The notes under the pieces were generated by a model. The model ran no database searches, was not told the origin of the DNA, and saw only the letters and a program-made list of their open reading frames with translations. Made by a program: the position numbers and the translations under genes. 64,000 nt of DNA from Fodinibius sp052060035. Its GTDB lineage: Bacteria; Bacteroidota; Rhodothermia; Balneolales; Balneolaceae. Positions 8,791 through 17,637 of this stretch are shown here, in pieces (positions within the stretch are counted from its first letter, which is position 1; every line of letters starts with the position of its first letter). The stretch is from contig NZ_JBPOEA010000005.1 of NCBI RefSeq assembly GCF_052060035.1, positions 1 to 64,000 of the forward strand. Direction: 5' to 3'.

Positions 8791-9741
8791 ATGATACAGC
8801 GAAGAACAGTTGGTATCATCGGGACCGGAAATGTTGGAGTGGCTGCTGCTTATGCCCTCTTCAATCAGCGAATAGCAAGTGAAATTATTTTGGTTGATCA
8901 AAATAAAGAAAAAGCCGAAGGCGAAGCCATGGATCTGATGCATGGTCAGCTTTTGGTGGGAAATGTAAAAGTGCGCTCTGGCAGTTACAAAGACCTCAAG
9001 GATACCCAGGTCATTGTTGTTACCGCAGGAGTTGGACAAAAGTCACCCGACGAATCAAGGCTTGAACTCCTAAATAGAAATGCCACTGTTTTTAAGGATA
9101 TCATTTCAAAATTAGATACCCATGCCCCGAATGCCATTTTGATTATTGCTACCAATCCGGTGGATATCCTCACCTATGTTTCACAAAAGTTAAGCAGCCG
9201 AGAACCCCACAGAATTATTGGTACCGGTACCCTTTTAGATACCGCCCGTTTCCGTGCGCTCTTGGGTAACTACTATGAAGTCGACCCGCGATCGGTACAC
9301 GCTTATATCCTCGGCGAACACGGCGATTCCGAAGTGCCGATCTGGAGCCAGGCCAATATCGGCGGCAAGCCCATTGAACATAATACTATAATGAACAAAC
9401 CGTATAACAGAGAAGCGCTCGAAAAACTGTGTCAGAAGTCCAAGAATGCCGCTTACGAAATTATTGAGCGTAAAGGATTTACCAATACTGCAATCGGCGT
9501 TGTTATCGCGCGTATCGTAGAAGGGATTTTAGAAGATGAAAAAAGTGTGATTCCTGTTAGTGTCCATTGGAATGGAGAATACGGAATCAGCAATGTATGC
9601 ATGAGCCTCCAAAGTGTAATTGGACTGGAAGGCGTAAAGAATAAAATTACACCCGATCTTACTGATGAAGAGATAGAAGGGCTTACTCAATCAGCAAATA
9701 TTTTGAAAGAAAGCCTGTCCGGAATTGAAGAGATCGATTAA
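8791..9741 (+). CDS. ldh: L-lactate dehydrogenase
   Basis: A 316-residue NAD-dependent dehydrogenase of the LDH/MDH superfamily. GTGNVG at 11-16 binds NAD. Gln83 in GVGQKSPDESR sits where LDHs have Gln and malate dehydrogenases have Arg, so lactate/pyruvate is the inferred substrate. Arg90 in the mobile loop, TNPVD, Asp150/Arg153 in LLDTARFR and the catalytic His177 in GEHGDSEVP are all present. It interconverts pyruvate and L-lactate, regenerating NAD+ in fermentation. The gene is tightly downstream of the WYL regulator and ends at a hairpin shared with gyrA. Confidence 0.92.
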   Translation: MIQRRTVGIIGTGNVGVAAAYALFNQRIASEIILVDQNKEKAEGEAMDLMHGQLLVGNVKVRSGSYKDLKDTQVIVVTAGVGQKSPDESRLELLNRNATVFKDIISKLDTHAPNAILIIATNPVDILTYVSQKLSSREPHRIIGTGTLLDTARFRALLGNYYEVDPRSVHAYILGEHGDSEVPIWSQANIGGKPIEHNTIMNKPYNREALEKLCQKSKNAAYEIIERKGFTNTAIGVVIARIVEGILEDEKSVIPVSVHWNGEYGISNVCMSLQSVIGLEGVKNKITPDLTDEEIEGLTQSANILKESLSGIEEID

Positions 9742-9776
9742 AAAAAACCCTGTCAGATTTAAACTCTGACAGGGTC
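9741..9776. terminator. Bidirectional terminator between ldh and gyrA
   Basis: ACCCTGTCAGA (9747-9757) pairs perfectly with TCTGACAGGGT (9765-9775) around a 7-base loop. The A-run at 9740-9747 becomes a T-run on the minus strand, so it is a strong terminator for gyrA; for ldh the downstream tail is less T-rich. Confidence 0.85.
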
Positions 9777-9806
9777 TACATTATATAATTAATAAAGTGC
9801 TAATTG

Positions 9807-12263
9807 CTAAACCGTTTCGTCTTCCTCTTCGTTAACGACTCGAGTAACGGCAGCAATTTTCCCTTCGGTATCGAGACGCATAATACGAACACCTTGTGTA
9901 TTTCTACCCATCGTTCGAATACCGTCACAACTCATCCGAATAACTTTACCGCCTTCAGTAATAACCATCAGATCATCTTTATCAGAAACATCTTTAAGAG
10001 CAATAAGTTCTCCGGTTTTCTTGGTGACTTTAAGTGTAATTACGCCCTTTCCGCCACGACTTTGTTCGCGGTAATCTTCGACCAGCGAACGTTTCCCGTA
10101 ACCATTTTCAGAGATGGCCAGAACGGTAGCACCGTGGGTATTTTTGATAACAACCATATCAACAAGCTCGTTATCTTTACCCAGATCCATTCCCTTTACA
10201 CCAGAAGTATTTCGGCCCATATCACGGACTTCATCTTCGTGGAATCGAATAGCTCGTCCTTTTCTATTGGCAAGAATAATGTTGCTTTCACCATTCGTAA
10301 GAGCAGCTTCGAGTAATGAATCATCGTCATTTATATTAATAGCGATAATTCCATCTCGTCGCGGACGACTATAAGCTTCAAGGGTGGTTTTCTTAACCTT
10401 GCCCTCTTTTGTGGTCATAATAATGTAATTGTTATTGATGTATTCCTCATCATCCAGTGTTTTCACTGGCACAAATGTCTTGATAGAGTCATCCTTATCA
10501 ATATCAATAAGATTAACAATGGCACGTCCACGAGCAGTTCTTGATCCTTCGGGAATCTCATACACTTTCAACCAGTAACATTGTCCTTTCTCCGTAAAGA
10601 AGAGAATATAATTATGGTTGGTCGCTACAAAAAGATGCTCTACATACTCGTCATCTTTTGTAGTAGTGCCTTTCATTCCCTTTCCACCACGTTTCTGTCG
10701 ACGGTAACCGCTGACCGGCATACGCTTGATGAAGCCTTTATTGGATATAGTCACAACTACATCTTCATCAGCAATCATATCTTCAACGCTGAAATCCTCA
10801 GCCGAATGTACAATTTGTGTACGACGTTCATCACCGTATCGATCCTTTATCTCAAGAAGTTCATCTTTAATTATAGTCTTTTGACGATCACGGTTGGAAA
10901 GAATCTCACGATAGTCCGCAATTTTCTCGGCAATATCGTTGTATTCAAGCTCAATCTTATCACGCTCCAGTCCGGTAAGCTTTTGCAAACGCATATCCAA
11001 AATAGCCTTCGCCTGCAGATCAGTAAGCGCAAATTTTGATCGTAGCGCTTCATTCGCTTCCTGAGGACTGTCCGAGGCTCGAATCGTTTTTATGACCTCG
11101 TCCAGATCATCCAGTGCAATCTTAAGTCCCTCAAGTATATGCGCTCGAGATTCAGCCTGATCCAGATCATAAAGCGTACGTCGAATAATAACTTCAACAC
11201 GATGCTCTACATAATGATAAATAAGCTCCTTAAGCGGCATTACTTTGGGACGCCCTTTTACAAGCGCCAAACTAATAACCCCAAAGGTCGTCTGCATCTG
11301 TGTATACTTATAAAGCTGATTGAGCACAATGCCTGTATTGGCATTTCTTTTAAGTATTACCACAATGCGCATTCCGTCACGATCCGACTCATCACGAATC
11401 TCAGAAATTTCGTCAATTTTATCGTTTTGCGTCAGCTTGGCAATCTTTTGAACCAAGGTAGTTTTATTAACTTGGTAAGGAATCTCCGTGATAACAATTT
11501 GTTCACGTCCGTGACGCAGCTCTTCTGTTGTGCAACGAGCACGAAGGGTGATCTTCCCACGACCCGTTTCATAGGCTTCCTTCACTCCCTCATAACCGTA
11601 TATAATGCCACCAGTTGGAAAATCTGGAGCTGGAATATGTTCCATAAGCTCCTTGCATTCGATATCCGGATTATCCAAATAGGCAACAATACCGTCAATG
11701 GTTTCCGTTAAATTATGGGGGGCCATATTCGTAGCCATCCCCACCGCAATACCCGAAGCTCCGTTCAGCAGCATATTCGGCAACATCCCCGGGAGCACCG
11801 TTGGCTCTTGAAGGGTATCATCAAAGTTATCGTTAAAATCGACAGTCTCTTTGTTGATATCCGTGAGCATCTCCTCGGCAATACGCTCCATACGAACTTC
11901 TGTATAACGCATAGCCGCTGCAGAGTCACCGTCAATAGAACCAAAGTTCCCCTGCCCGTCAACTAATGGATAACGCAGGGAGAAATCCTGAACCATCCGA
12001 ACAATCGAATCGTAAACGGCCGAATCACCGTGCGGGTGATACTTACCCAACACCTCACCTACAATACGAGCACTCTTTTTATAATTTCTATTATGAAGCA
12101 TGCCCAGCTCACTCATCCCATAGAGAATACGTCGGTGAACCGGCTTTAAGCCATCCCGAACATCGGGAAGGGCACGAGATACAATAACCGACATCGAGTA
12201 ATCGATATAGGCCGACTGCATCTCATCTTCAATCGCAATAGGTATAATTTTATCTCTTGCCAT
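9807..12263 (-). CDS. gyrA: DNA gyrase subunit A
   Basis: This 818-residue subunit carries SMSVIVSRALPDVRDGLKP at the N-terminus and the catalytic Tyr120 in AAMRYTEVRM, which forms the covalent link with cut DNA. The quinolone-resistance region reads HPHGDSAVYD with Ser81 and Asp85, the residues normally seen in sensitive enzymes. The C-terminal pinwheel domain starts near residue 500 and holds a GyrA box QKRGGKG, a slight variant of QRRGGKG, which favours gyrase over topoisomerase IV. The tail is acidic. With GyrB it introduces negative supercoils using ATP. It follows gyrB by 114 bp and is probably in the same transcription unit. Confidence 0.97.
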   Translation of the reverse strand: MARDKIIPIAIEDEMQSAYIDYSMSVIVSRALPDVRDGLKPVHRRILYGMSELGMLHNRNYKKSARIVGEVLGKYHPHGDSAVYDSIVRMVQDFSLRYPLVDGQGNFGSIDGDSAAAMRYTEVRMERIAEEMLTDINKETVDFNDNFDDTLQEPTVLPGMLPNMLLNGASGIAVGMATNMAPHNLTETIDGIVAYLDNPDIECKELMEHIPAPDFPTGGIIYGYEGVKEAYETGRGKITLRARCTTEELRHGREQIVITEIPYQVNKTTLVQKIAKLTQNDKIDEISEIRDESDRDGMRIVVILKRNANTGIVLNQLYKYTQMQTTFGVISLALVKGRPKVMPLKELIYHYVEHRVEVIIRRTLYDLDQAESRAHILEGLKIALDDLDEVIKTIRASDSPQEANEALRSKFALTDLQAKAILDMRLQKLTGLERDKIELEYNDIAEKIADYREILSNRDRQKTIIKDELLEIKDRYGDERRTQIVHSAEDFSVEDMIADEDVVVTISNKGFIKRMPVSGYRRQKRGGKGMKGTTTKDDEYVEHLFVATNHNYILFFTEKGQCYWLKVYEIPEGSRTARGRAIVNLIDIDKDDSIKTFVPVKTLDDEEYINNNYIIMTTKEGKVKKTTLEAYSRPRRDGIIAININDDDSLLEAALTNGESNIILANRKGRAIRFHEDEVRDMGRNTSGVKGMDLGKDNELVDMVVIKNTHGATVLAISENGYGKRSLVEDYREQSRGGKGVITLKVTKKTGELIALKDVSDKDDLMVITEGGKVIRMSCDGIRTMGRNTQGVRIMRLDTEGKIAAVTRVVNEEEDETV

Positions 12264-12313
12264 GGATAATATTTAGTACAGTGTTAAAATTAGATTCCTA
12301 AAAGTGACTAAGG

Positions 12314-12375
12314 CTAAAGTGGTAAAGTGTTTTCGTTCAAAACTGAACCTCAACACTTCGTACTCCACCACTTAG
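12314..12375 (-). other. Imperfect hairpin in the gyrB-gyrA gap
   Basis: Two nested inverted pairs lie just after the gyrB stop: AGTGGT/ACCACT (outer) and AAGTGTT/AACACTT (inner), separated by uneven internal loops. There is no T-run on the minus strand, so it is not a classical terminator; it could affect read-through or mRNA stability between gyrB and gyrA, or be chance. Confidence 0.35.
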
Positions 12376-12377
12376 AT

Positions 12378-14303
12378 TTAAATATCGAGCGTTGCGTATT
12401 TAGCATTACGTTCAATGAATTCCCGACGAGGTTGAACATCAGAACCCATCAACCTGGAAAACAGCTTATCAGCAGCGGCGGCATTGTCTACCGTTACCTG
12501 CTGCAGGGTTCGTGTTTCAGGATCCATTGTGGTTTCCCAAAGTTGCTCGGGATTCATTTCCCCAAGCCCCTTATAGCGGGAAACATCAAATTTATAACGG
12601 GATTTTCTGTGCTCTTTTACCAGCTTTCGACGCGTTTCTTCATCCCAGGCGTAATCAATATTGCCCCGGCTATCCGTAATTTTATAAAGCGGTGGCATCG
12701 CAATATATACATGACCACCTTCCACAAGGGGTTTCATATATCGATAGAAAAACGTAAGCAACAAGGTTCTAATGTGAGAGCCGTCCACATCGGCATCTGT
12801 CATAATAATGATTTTGTGGTACCGTAATTCTTCCAGATCGAAATCTTCTTCAGAATGGCCCACTCCAGCACCTAAAGCCGTAATCATGGCCTGAATTTCA
12901 TTATTCTCCAGAATTCGGTTGATCTTGGCCTTTTCGGTATTCAAGATCTTACCTCGAAGCGGCAGTATCGCCTGGAAACTGCGATTACGACCCATCTTGG
13001 CAGATCCACCGGCGGAGTCACCCTCTACCAGGTAAATCTCACTTTGCTTGGGATCTTTTATCGAACAATCCGCCAACTTACCAGGAAGTCCGCCACCGCT
13101 CATCGCACTCTTGCGCTGAATAAGCTTACGAGCTTTCTTGGCTGCCTCTCGCGCTTCGGCGGCCAGAATTACTTTCTCAAGAATCTTTTTAGCAACCTTG
13201 GGATTCCGTTCCAGATACTCATTCATCTGTTCATAAACGATAACCTCAACGGCACTTTGTACTTCAGAGTTACCGAGCTTCGTTTTCGTCTGTCCTTCAA
13301 ATTGAGGTTCGGGAACTTTTACACTTAACACAGCCGTCATTCCTTCACGAAAATCACTGCCCGAAACGCTGATGTCACTTTTGATAAGATTATTATCCTT
13401 AGCATACTTTTTCAGCGAGCGGGTAAGCGCACGACGGAAACCGGAAATATGCGTCCCGCCTTCGCGCGTATTAATATTATTAACGTAGGAGTGAACATTC
13501 TGAGAATAACTTCCATTGTACTGAATAGCCAACTCAACAGGAACCATATCAACCTCACCTTCTATTAATATAGGTTCCGGCATCATGGATTCACGGTCCT
13601 CATCCAAATATTGAACAAAATCTTTTACCCCGCCTTCGTAATGGAAGGTTTCTTCCAGGTCTTCATCACGCTCATCCTTTAAGTTAATCGTAATTTGCGG
13701 GTTCAAAAATGCTAATTCACGCATCCGCTCCGCAATAATATCGTACTTAAACTCTTGGGTCTGCTTAAAAATCTCCGGATCAGGTGTAAATGTAATGGTC
13801 GTTCCCGTTTTGTCGGTCTTACCTTTTACCTTAAGCGGCTGAACCGTGGCACCATGCTCAAACTCCATCACATAAATTTCACCGTCACGATGGATCTCAG
13901 CATAAAAGTGAGAAGAAAGGGCATTCACACAACTAACACCAACACCGTGCAATCCACCAGATACTTTATACGTATTTTTATCGAATTTACCCCCGGCATG
14001 CAGTTTTGTTAAAACAACCTCAACAGCAGGTAATTTAATTTTGGGATGTTCATCGACTGGAATTCCACGACCGTTATCTGTAATGGTAATGGAACCATCT
14101 TCATTAATAGTCACATCCATTTGATCGCAATGGCCTTCCATTGCTTCATCAATAGAGTTATCAACAACCTCATTAATAAGGTGATGAAGCCCGCGCTGAC
14201 CGGTATCCCCGATATACATCGCAGGACGCTTACGAACGGCCTCCAGACCTTCTAAAACCTGAATGTTTTCCGCTTTGTAATCTGATCCTTTCTTATTCGC
14301 CAT
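12378..14303 (-). CDS. gyrB: DNA gyrase subunit B
   Basis: A 641-residue GHKL ATPase/TOPRIM protein. The ATP-binding segments EVVDNSIDEA, TDNGRGIPV and GGLHGVGVSCVNALS are in the N-terminal half; the TOPRIM motifs EGDSAGGSA and DADVDGSHIRTLLL and the C-terminal YKGLGEMNPEQLWETTM are in place. At this length it lacks the ~165-residue insertion of enterobacterial GyrB, which is usual outside Proteobacteria. It binds and hydrolyses ATP and works with GyrA. The order gyrB then gyrA on the minus strand supports gyrase rather than ParE. No clear Shine-Dalgarno sequence precedes the ATG. Confidence 0.97.
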   Translation of the reverse strand: MANKKGSDYKAENIQVLEGLEAVRKRPAMYIGDTGQRGLHHLINEVVDNSIDEAMEGHCDQMDVTINEDGSITITDNGRGIPVDEHPKIKLPAVEVVLTKLHAGGKFDKNTYKVSGGLHGVGVSCVNALSSHFYAEIHRDGEIYVMEFEHGATVQPLKVKGKTDKTGTTITFTPDPEIFKQTQEFKYDIIAERMRELAFLNPQITINLKDERDEDLEETFHYEGGVKDFVQYLDEDRESMMPEPILIEGEVDMVPVELAIQYNGSYSQNVHSYVNNINTREGGTHISGFRRALTRSLKKYAKDNNLIKSDISVSGSDFREGMTAVLSVKVPEPQFEGQTKTKLGNSEVQSAVEVIVYEQMNEYLERNPKVAKKILEKVILAAEAREAAKKARKLIQRKSAMSGGGLPGKLADCSIKDPKQSEIYLVEGDSAGGSAKMGRNRSFQAILPLRGKILNTEKAKINRILENNEIQAMITALGAGVGHSEEDFDLEELRYHKIIIMTDADVDGSHIRTLLLTFFYRYMKPLVEGGHVYIAMPPLYKITDSRGNIDYAWDEETRRKLVKEHRKSRYKFDVSRYKGLGEMNPEQLWETTMDPETRTLQQVTVDNAAAADKLFSRLMGSDVQPRREFIERNAKYATLDI

Positions 14304-14591
14304 AAATATAGGTATGAATGGGGTTTAAAATAATGATGAAGACGCCTGAAAATAGGGCATAAATAGGCAAAATCAAAGTAAGTGATGGTGCTTATTGGCA
14401 AAAGTAGAGATATGCTCGTAAATCAAATTTATCCCCTGTTAGAAGTCTTCCTGAATTTGCTGTTTTTGTTCTCCCCAGAACGGCTTAATATGTGAAAAAA
14501 ATACCTTTAAAAGAAACATTGATCTTTTTGGGGAATAAGCCTATTTTTCCAGTCTATCTGAAGAAATGTAAAATAACGTTTTATTCGTATC

Positions 14592-14837
14592 ATGGCACGT
14601 AAAGATGACATTACCGGAAAGGGAGCACAAAATGGTTATCGCTCCTCAAAATCCAATAACAAGACGAAGCACAAGTTTCAGCAGAATCTGCAGAAGAAAA
14701 AGTTTTATGTCCCCGAGGAAGATAAGTGGGTAACGCTGAAAGTTTCTGCCAAAACGCTTCGCACGATTAATAAGAAAGGTATCCATGCCGTGCTGAAAGA
14801 AGCAAGAAAAAAAGGAACTCTCATTAAAGACGTATAA
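14592..14837 (+). CDS. rpmB: 50S ribosomal protein bL28
   Basis: This 81-residue basic protein has the L28 features: an N-terminal GKGAQNGYRSSKSNNKTKH stretch, KFQQNLQKKKFYV and VSAKTLRTINKKGI. It is a structural protein of the large subunit. It begins a three-gene cluster with bL33 (8 bp gap) and a DUF4295 protein, typical of this phylum. The leader just before the ATG is A/T-rich without a Shine-Dalgarno motif. Confidence 0.95.
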   Translation: MARKDDITGKGAQNGYRSSKSNNKTKHKFQQNLQKKKFYVPEEDKWVTLKVSAKTLRTINKKGIHAVLKEARKKGTLIKDV

Positions 14838-14845
14838 ATAGCACT

Positions 14846-15010
14846 ATGGCAAAAGGAAACAGAGTACAAGTAATTTTAGAATGTACCGAAGCACCGGGTA
14901 CGTCGCGGTATCATACTACTAAAAACCGACGAAATTCTCCGGATCGTTTGGAGTTGAAAAAATACAATCCGGTTCTTCGCAAGCATACCGTTCACAAAGA
15001 AATTAAATAA
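14846..15010 (+). CDS. rpmG: 50S ribosomal protein bL33
   Basis: A 54-residue protein starting MAKGNRVQVILECTEAPG and ending RKHTVHKEIK, with TSRYHTTKNRRNSPDRLELKK-like middle sequence diagnostic of L33. Only one Cys is visible (in LECTE), so this is a zinc-free type lacking the paired CxxC motifs. It lies 8 bp after bL28 and 22 bp before the DUF4295 gene. Confidence 0.95.
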   Translation: MAKGNRVQVILECTEAPGTSRYHTTKNRRNSPDRLELKKYNPVLRKHTVHKEIK

Positions 15011-15032
15011 GTAATATCCAAGAACCAGTATC

Positions 15033-15200
15033 ATGGCTAAGAAGAAAACTTTCGGAACAAAAGATGAGCAAAAGTCGGACAACCGGCGCATGGCCAAAGT
15101 TATTGTAGCCCAAAAAACGGCTAACAATAAGTATGGTTATAAAGAAGCCATTATCGATGAAGATAATGTGCAAGACTTTATCAACGAGAATAAAGACTAA
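15033..15200 (+). CDS. DUF4295 family small basic protein (probable ribosomal protein bL38)
   Basis: A 55-residue Lys/Arg-rich protein, MAKKKTFGTKDEQKSD then MAKVIVAQKTANNKYGY. Its position directly after bL28 and bL33 is typical of the DUF4295 family in Bacteroidota. From memory, a phylum-specific large-subunit protein named bL38 was described from a Flavobacterium ribosome and I believe it corresponds to this family; treat the name as likely but unverified. An intrinsic terminator follows at once, closing the cluster. Confidence 0.85.
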   Translation: MAKKKTFGTKDEQKSDNRRMAKVIVAQKTANNKYGYKEAIIDEDNVQDFINENKD

Positions 15201-15220
15201 GCACTTTTTCTTTATTTGAT

Positions 15221-15260
15221 AAAAAGGTTGCATCCGCATGAGTGGATGGAGCCTTTTTTT
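15221..15260 (+). terminator. Terminator of the bL28-bL33-DUF4295 cluster
   Basis: AAAAAGGTTGCATCC pairs with GGATGGAGCCTTTTT with a small internal mismatch, ending in a T-run of seven at 15254-15260. It lies 21 bp past the DUF4295 stop. Confidence 0.8.
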
Positions 15261-15300
15261 ATGAGCTTGTTCCATCCTAACCCTTTTAAAATTGATTTAT

Positions 15301-15756
15301 ATGGCTATCAAAGATCAAATCATGGCCGACCTCAAACAGGCAATGAAAGATAAAGAGCAGGATAAGCTGCGCGTATTGCGATCACTCAAGTCGAAACTGC
15401 TGGAGCGTGAAATAAGTGAACGTAAAGGCGGTGAACGAGAACTTTCTGATGAGCAAACCATTGAGGTACTCATGAAAGCAGCCAAGCAACGCAAGGAATC
15501 TATCGAGCAGTTTGAAAAAGGCGGCCGCGATGATCTGGCTAATTCTGAAAAGGAGGAGTTGGAGATCATTAACTCCTATCTTCCGGAAATGCTTTCAGAA
15601 GAGGAGGTACGCGATAGAGCCAAAGAAAAAATCGAAGAACTCGGCGCCGAGGATATGTCCGACATGGGGCAAGTTATGGGGGTGCTCATGCAAGAATTGA
15701 AAGGTAAGGCAGAAGGATCTGTAGTAAGCAAGGTTGTTAAAGAAGAACTTTCTTAA
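15301..15756 (+). CDS. GatB/YqeY domain protein
   Basis: A 151-residue highly charged helical protein matching the stand-alone YqeY family (KDQIMADLKQAMKDKEQ, then LRVLRSLKSKLLERE, and INSYLPEMLSEEEV). The ATG at 15301 is preferred to a TTG nine bases upstream. YqeY resembles the tRNA-binding tail of GatB amidotransferase, but the stand-alone role is not well defined. It is followed 11 bp later by cvpA-like and then tyrS, so these three probably form one transcription unit. Confidence 0.92.
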   Translation: MAIKDQIMADLKQAMKDKEQDKLRVLRSLKSKLLEREISERKGGERELSDEQTIEVLMKAAKQRKESIEQFEKGGRDDLANSEKEELEIINSYLPEMLSEEEVRDRAKEKIEELGAEDMSDMGQVMGVLMQELKGKAEGSVVSKVVKEELS

Positions 15757-15767
15757 AGCCACTACCC

Positions 15768-16334
15768 ATGAGTCTGATCGATTTCCTGATCCTAATCCCT
15801 ATTGCTTACTTCGCTTATCGCGGATTTGCTAATGGGATCATCAAGGAAGTATTCAGCATTGTGGGGATCATTTTAGGGGTTTTTCTAACCTTTCAATATA
15901 TGGATTCCGTCAGTGCAGCAATAAAACCGTTTTTTGAAGAAGGCGCTTCTTTCATCCCTTTTATTTCGGCCATCATTATTTTCGTCGGTACATTATCACT
16001 GGTGCACCTGGCAGCATTTGTTAGCAAAAAGTTTTTAGAGACGATTAAACTAAATTCTGTTAATCGCATTGCTGGTGCTGCTTTTGGCTTTTTAAAAAGC
16101 GGTATTGTAATAAGTGCCATTCTTCTTATTCTGGCCGGATTTAGTATTCCTTCTAAAGAAGCCCGAAAAAACTCAGCCACCTATTCTTATGTTATCTACC
16201 TGGCCCCTTGGGCTTATGACACGGTAGCAACCGTTTATCCCGGTGCCGAAAACTTTACGACGACCATCAAGAAGACGCTCGAGCAATATAATCCAATTGA
16301 AAACTTTCCCTTTTTAGAACAGAGCAATTCCTAA
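15768..16334 (+). CDS. CvpA family membrane protein
   Basis: This 188-residue protein has four hydrophobic segments (about 4-22, 26-45, 62-85 and 102-125) and the CvpA hallmark near the N-terminus, DFLILIPIAYFAYRGFANG followed by IIKEVFSIVG. E. coli CvpA is required for colicin V production and has been linked to envelope tolerance of bile salts; the biochemical function is unknown. It sits between YqeY and TyrRS with gaps of 11 and 6 bp. Confidence 0.9.
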   Translation: MSLIDFLILIPIAYFAYRGFANGIIKEVFSIVGIILGVFLTFQYMDSVSAAIKPFFEEGASFIPFISAIIIFVGTLSLVHLAAFVSKKFLETIKLNSVNRIAGAAFGFLKSGIVISAILLILAGFSIPSKEARKNSATYSYVIYLAPWAYDTVATVYPGAENFTTTIKKTLEQYNPIENFPFLEQSNS

Positions 16335-16340
16335 CGATTT

Positions 16341-17555
16341 ATGAATTTTTTACCTGTTGACGAACAACTTGATGTAATTAGAAGAGGTACAGTTGAAATT
16401 GTACCTGAAGAAGAGCTTGTCGAAAAGCTCAAAAAATCCAGAGAAAAAAACACACCCCTGAAAATAAAGCTGGGCTGCGATCCTACACGTCCCGACCTGC
16501 ACCTGGGCCACTCAGTAATTCTTCGAAAGTTACGCCAGTTCCAGGATTTAGGTCACGAAGCCATTCTTATCATTGGGGATTTTACTGCCCTCATCGGCGA
16601 CCCTACCGGTCAAAATGAAACGCGCCCGGCTCTTTCTCCGGAAGAGATCAAAGAAAATGCTAAAACTTATCTTGACCAGGCAACGAAGATTTTAGACGAA
16701 GATAAAACCACCATCGTATATAATTCTGAATGGTTAGGGAAAATGAATTTCCAGGATGTTATTAAGTTGACATCTAAGCTGACTGTTGCCCGTATGATTG
16801 AGCGGGATGATTTTTCCAAGCGGTACGAAAACAATGAACCAATTTCATTGCACGAATTTTTATATCCGCTGGCGCAGGGGCAAGATTCCGTTCACTTGCA
16901 ATCGGATGTAGAACTCGGCGGTACGGACCAAAAATTTAATCTTCTTATAGGTCGTGAGCTCCAAAAAGATGATGGCCAGGAGCCCCAAATTGCGCTAATG
17001 ATGCCATTGCTCGTTGGCACCGACGGAACCAAGAAGATGTCGAAGTCTTACGACAACTACATCGGCATTACAGAAAGTGCCAATGACATGTACGGAAAGG
17101 TACTTTCCATTCCCGATGATCTGATCTTCTCGTGGTTTGAATTACTCTCTGATATCGACGTGGATAAACTGCCCAAATACAAAGAAAAAGCAGAAAAGGA
17201 TCCGCGCGATACCAAACACGAGCTGGCACTGGTAATCACACGCATGTATCACGGAAAGGAGGCTGCCAAAGCTGCTCGTGACCACTTCGAAAAAACAGTT
17301 GTCGGTAATGAAATCCCCGATGATGCCCCCACCCTTGAATATGACGCCGGTTCGGAAGTACGCCTGTTAGATATTGTTTCGGATGCGGGCTTTACAGACA
17401 GTAACGGCCAGACCAAACGCCTGATTAAGCAGGGCGGCATTTCTATTGATGATGAGAAGGTTTCGGATAAAGGTTACAGCGTAACGTTTGCTGATGATAC
17501 CGAGTTTACCTTAAAAGTCGGGAAACGTAATTATGCTATTGTGAAGGCTAAGTGA
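16341..17555 (+). CDS. tyrS: Tyrosyl-tRNA synthetase (TyrRS type II)
   Basis: A 404-residue class I synthetase. The HIGH-type motif is HLGHS at residues 54-58, following LGCDPTRPDL, and the KMSKS motif is intact in GTKKMSKSYDN. The C-terminal ~65 residues are an S4 RNA-binding domain (LIKQGGISIDDEKV). It charges tRNA-Tyr with tyrosine using ATP. GCDPTRPDLHLGHS and the overall length place it with the TyrRS group found in many Gram-negatives. It starts 6 bp after the CvpA gene. Confidence 0.96.
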   Translation: MNFLPVDEQLDVIRRGTVEIVPEEELVEKLKKSREKNTPLKIKLGCDPTRPDLHLGHSVILRKLRQFQDLGHEAILIIGDFTALIGDPTGQNETRPALSPEEIKENAKTYLDQATKILDEDKTTIVYNSEWLGKMNFQDVIKLTSKLTVARMIERDDFSKRYENNEPISLHEFLYPLAQGQDSVHLQSDVELGGTDQKFNLLIGRELQKDDGQEPQIALMMPLLVGTDGTKKMSKSYDNYIGITESANDMYGKVLSIPDDLIFSWFELLSDIDVDKLPKYKEKAEKDPRDTKHELALVITRMYHGKEAAKAARDHFEKTVVGNEIPDDAPTLEYDAGSEVRLLDIVSDAGFTDSNGQTKRLIKQGGISIDDEKVSDKGYSVTFADDTEFTLKVGKRNYAIVKAK

Positions 17556-17637
17556 GAAGAAAAAGTTCTGGGAAGAACGCAATAACTATTTAAATATAAC
17601 CCTTAACTTTTTACCTTCTACTTTCTACAATAGTAAT

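Noticed and set aside
9804..12187. Several plus-strand open frames within gyrA (for example 9804-10316 and 11139-11711)
   Set aside because: They shadow the strongly supported gyrA reading frame and contain no recognisable domain.
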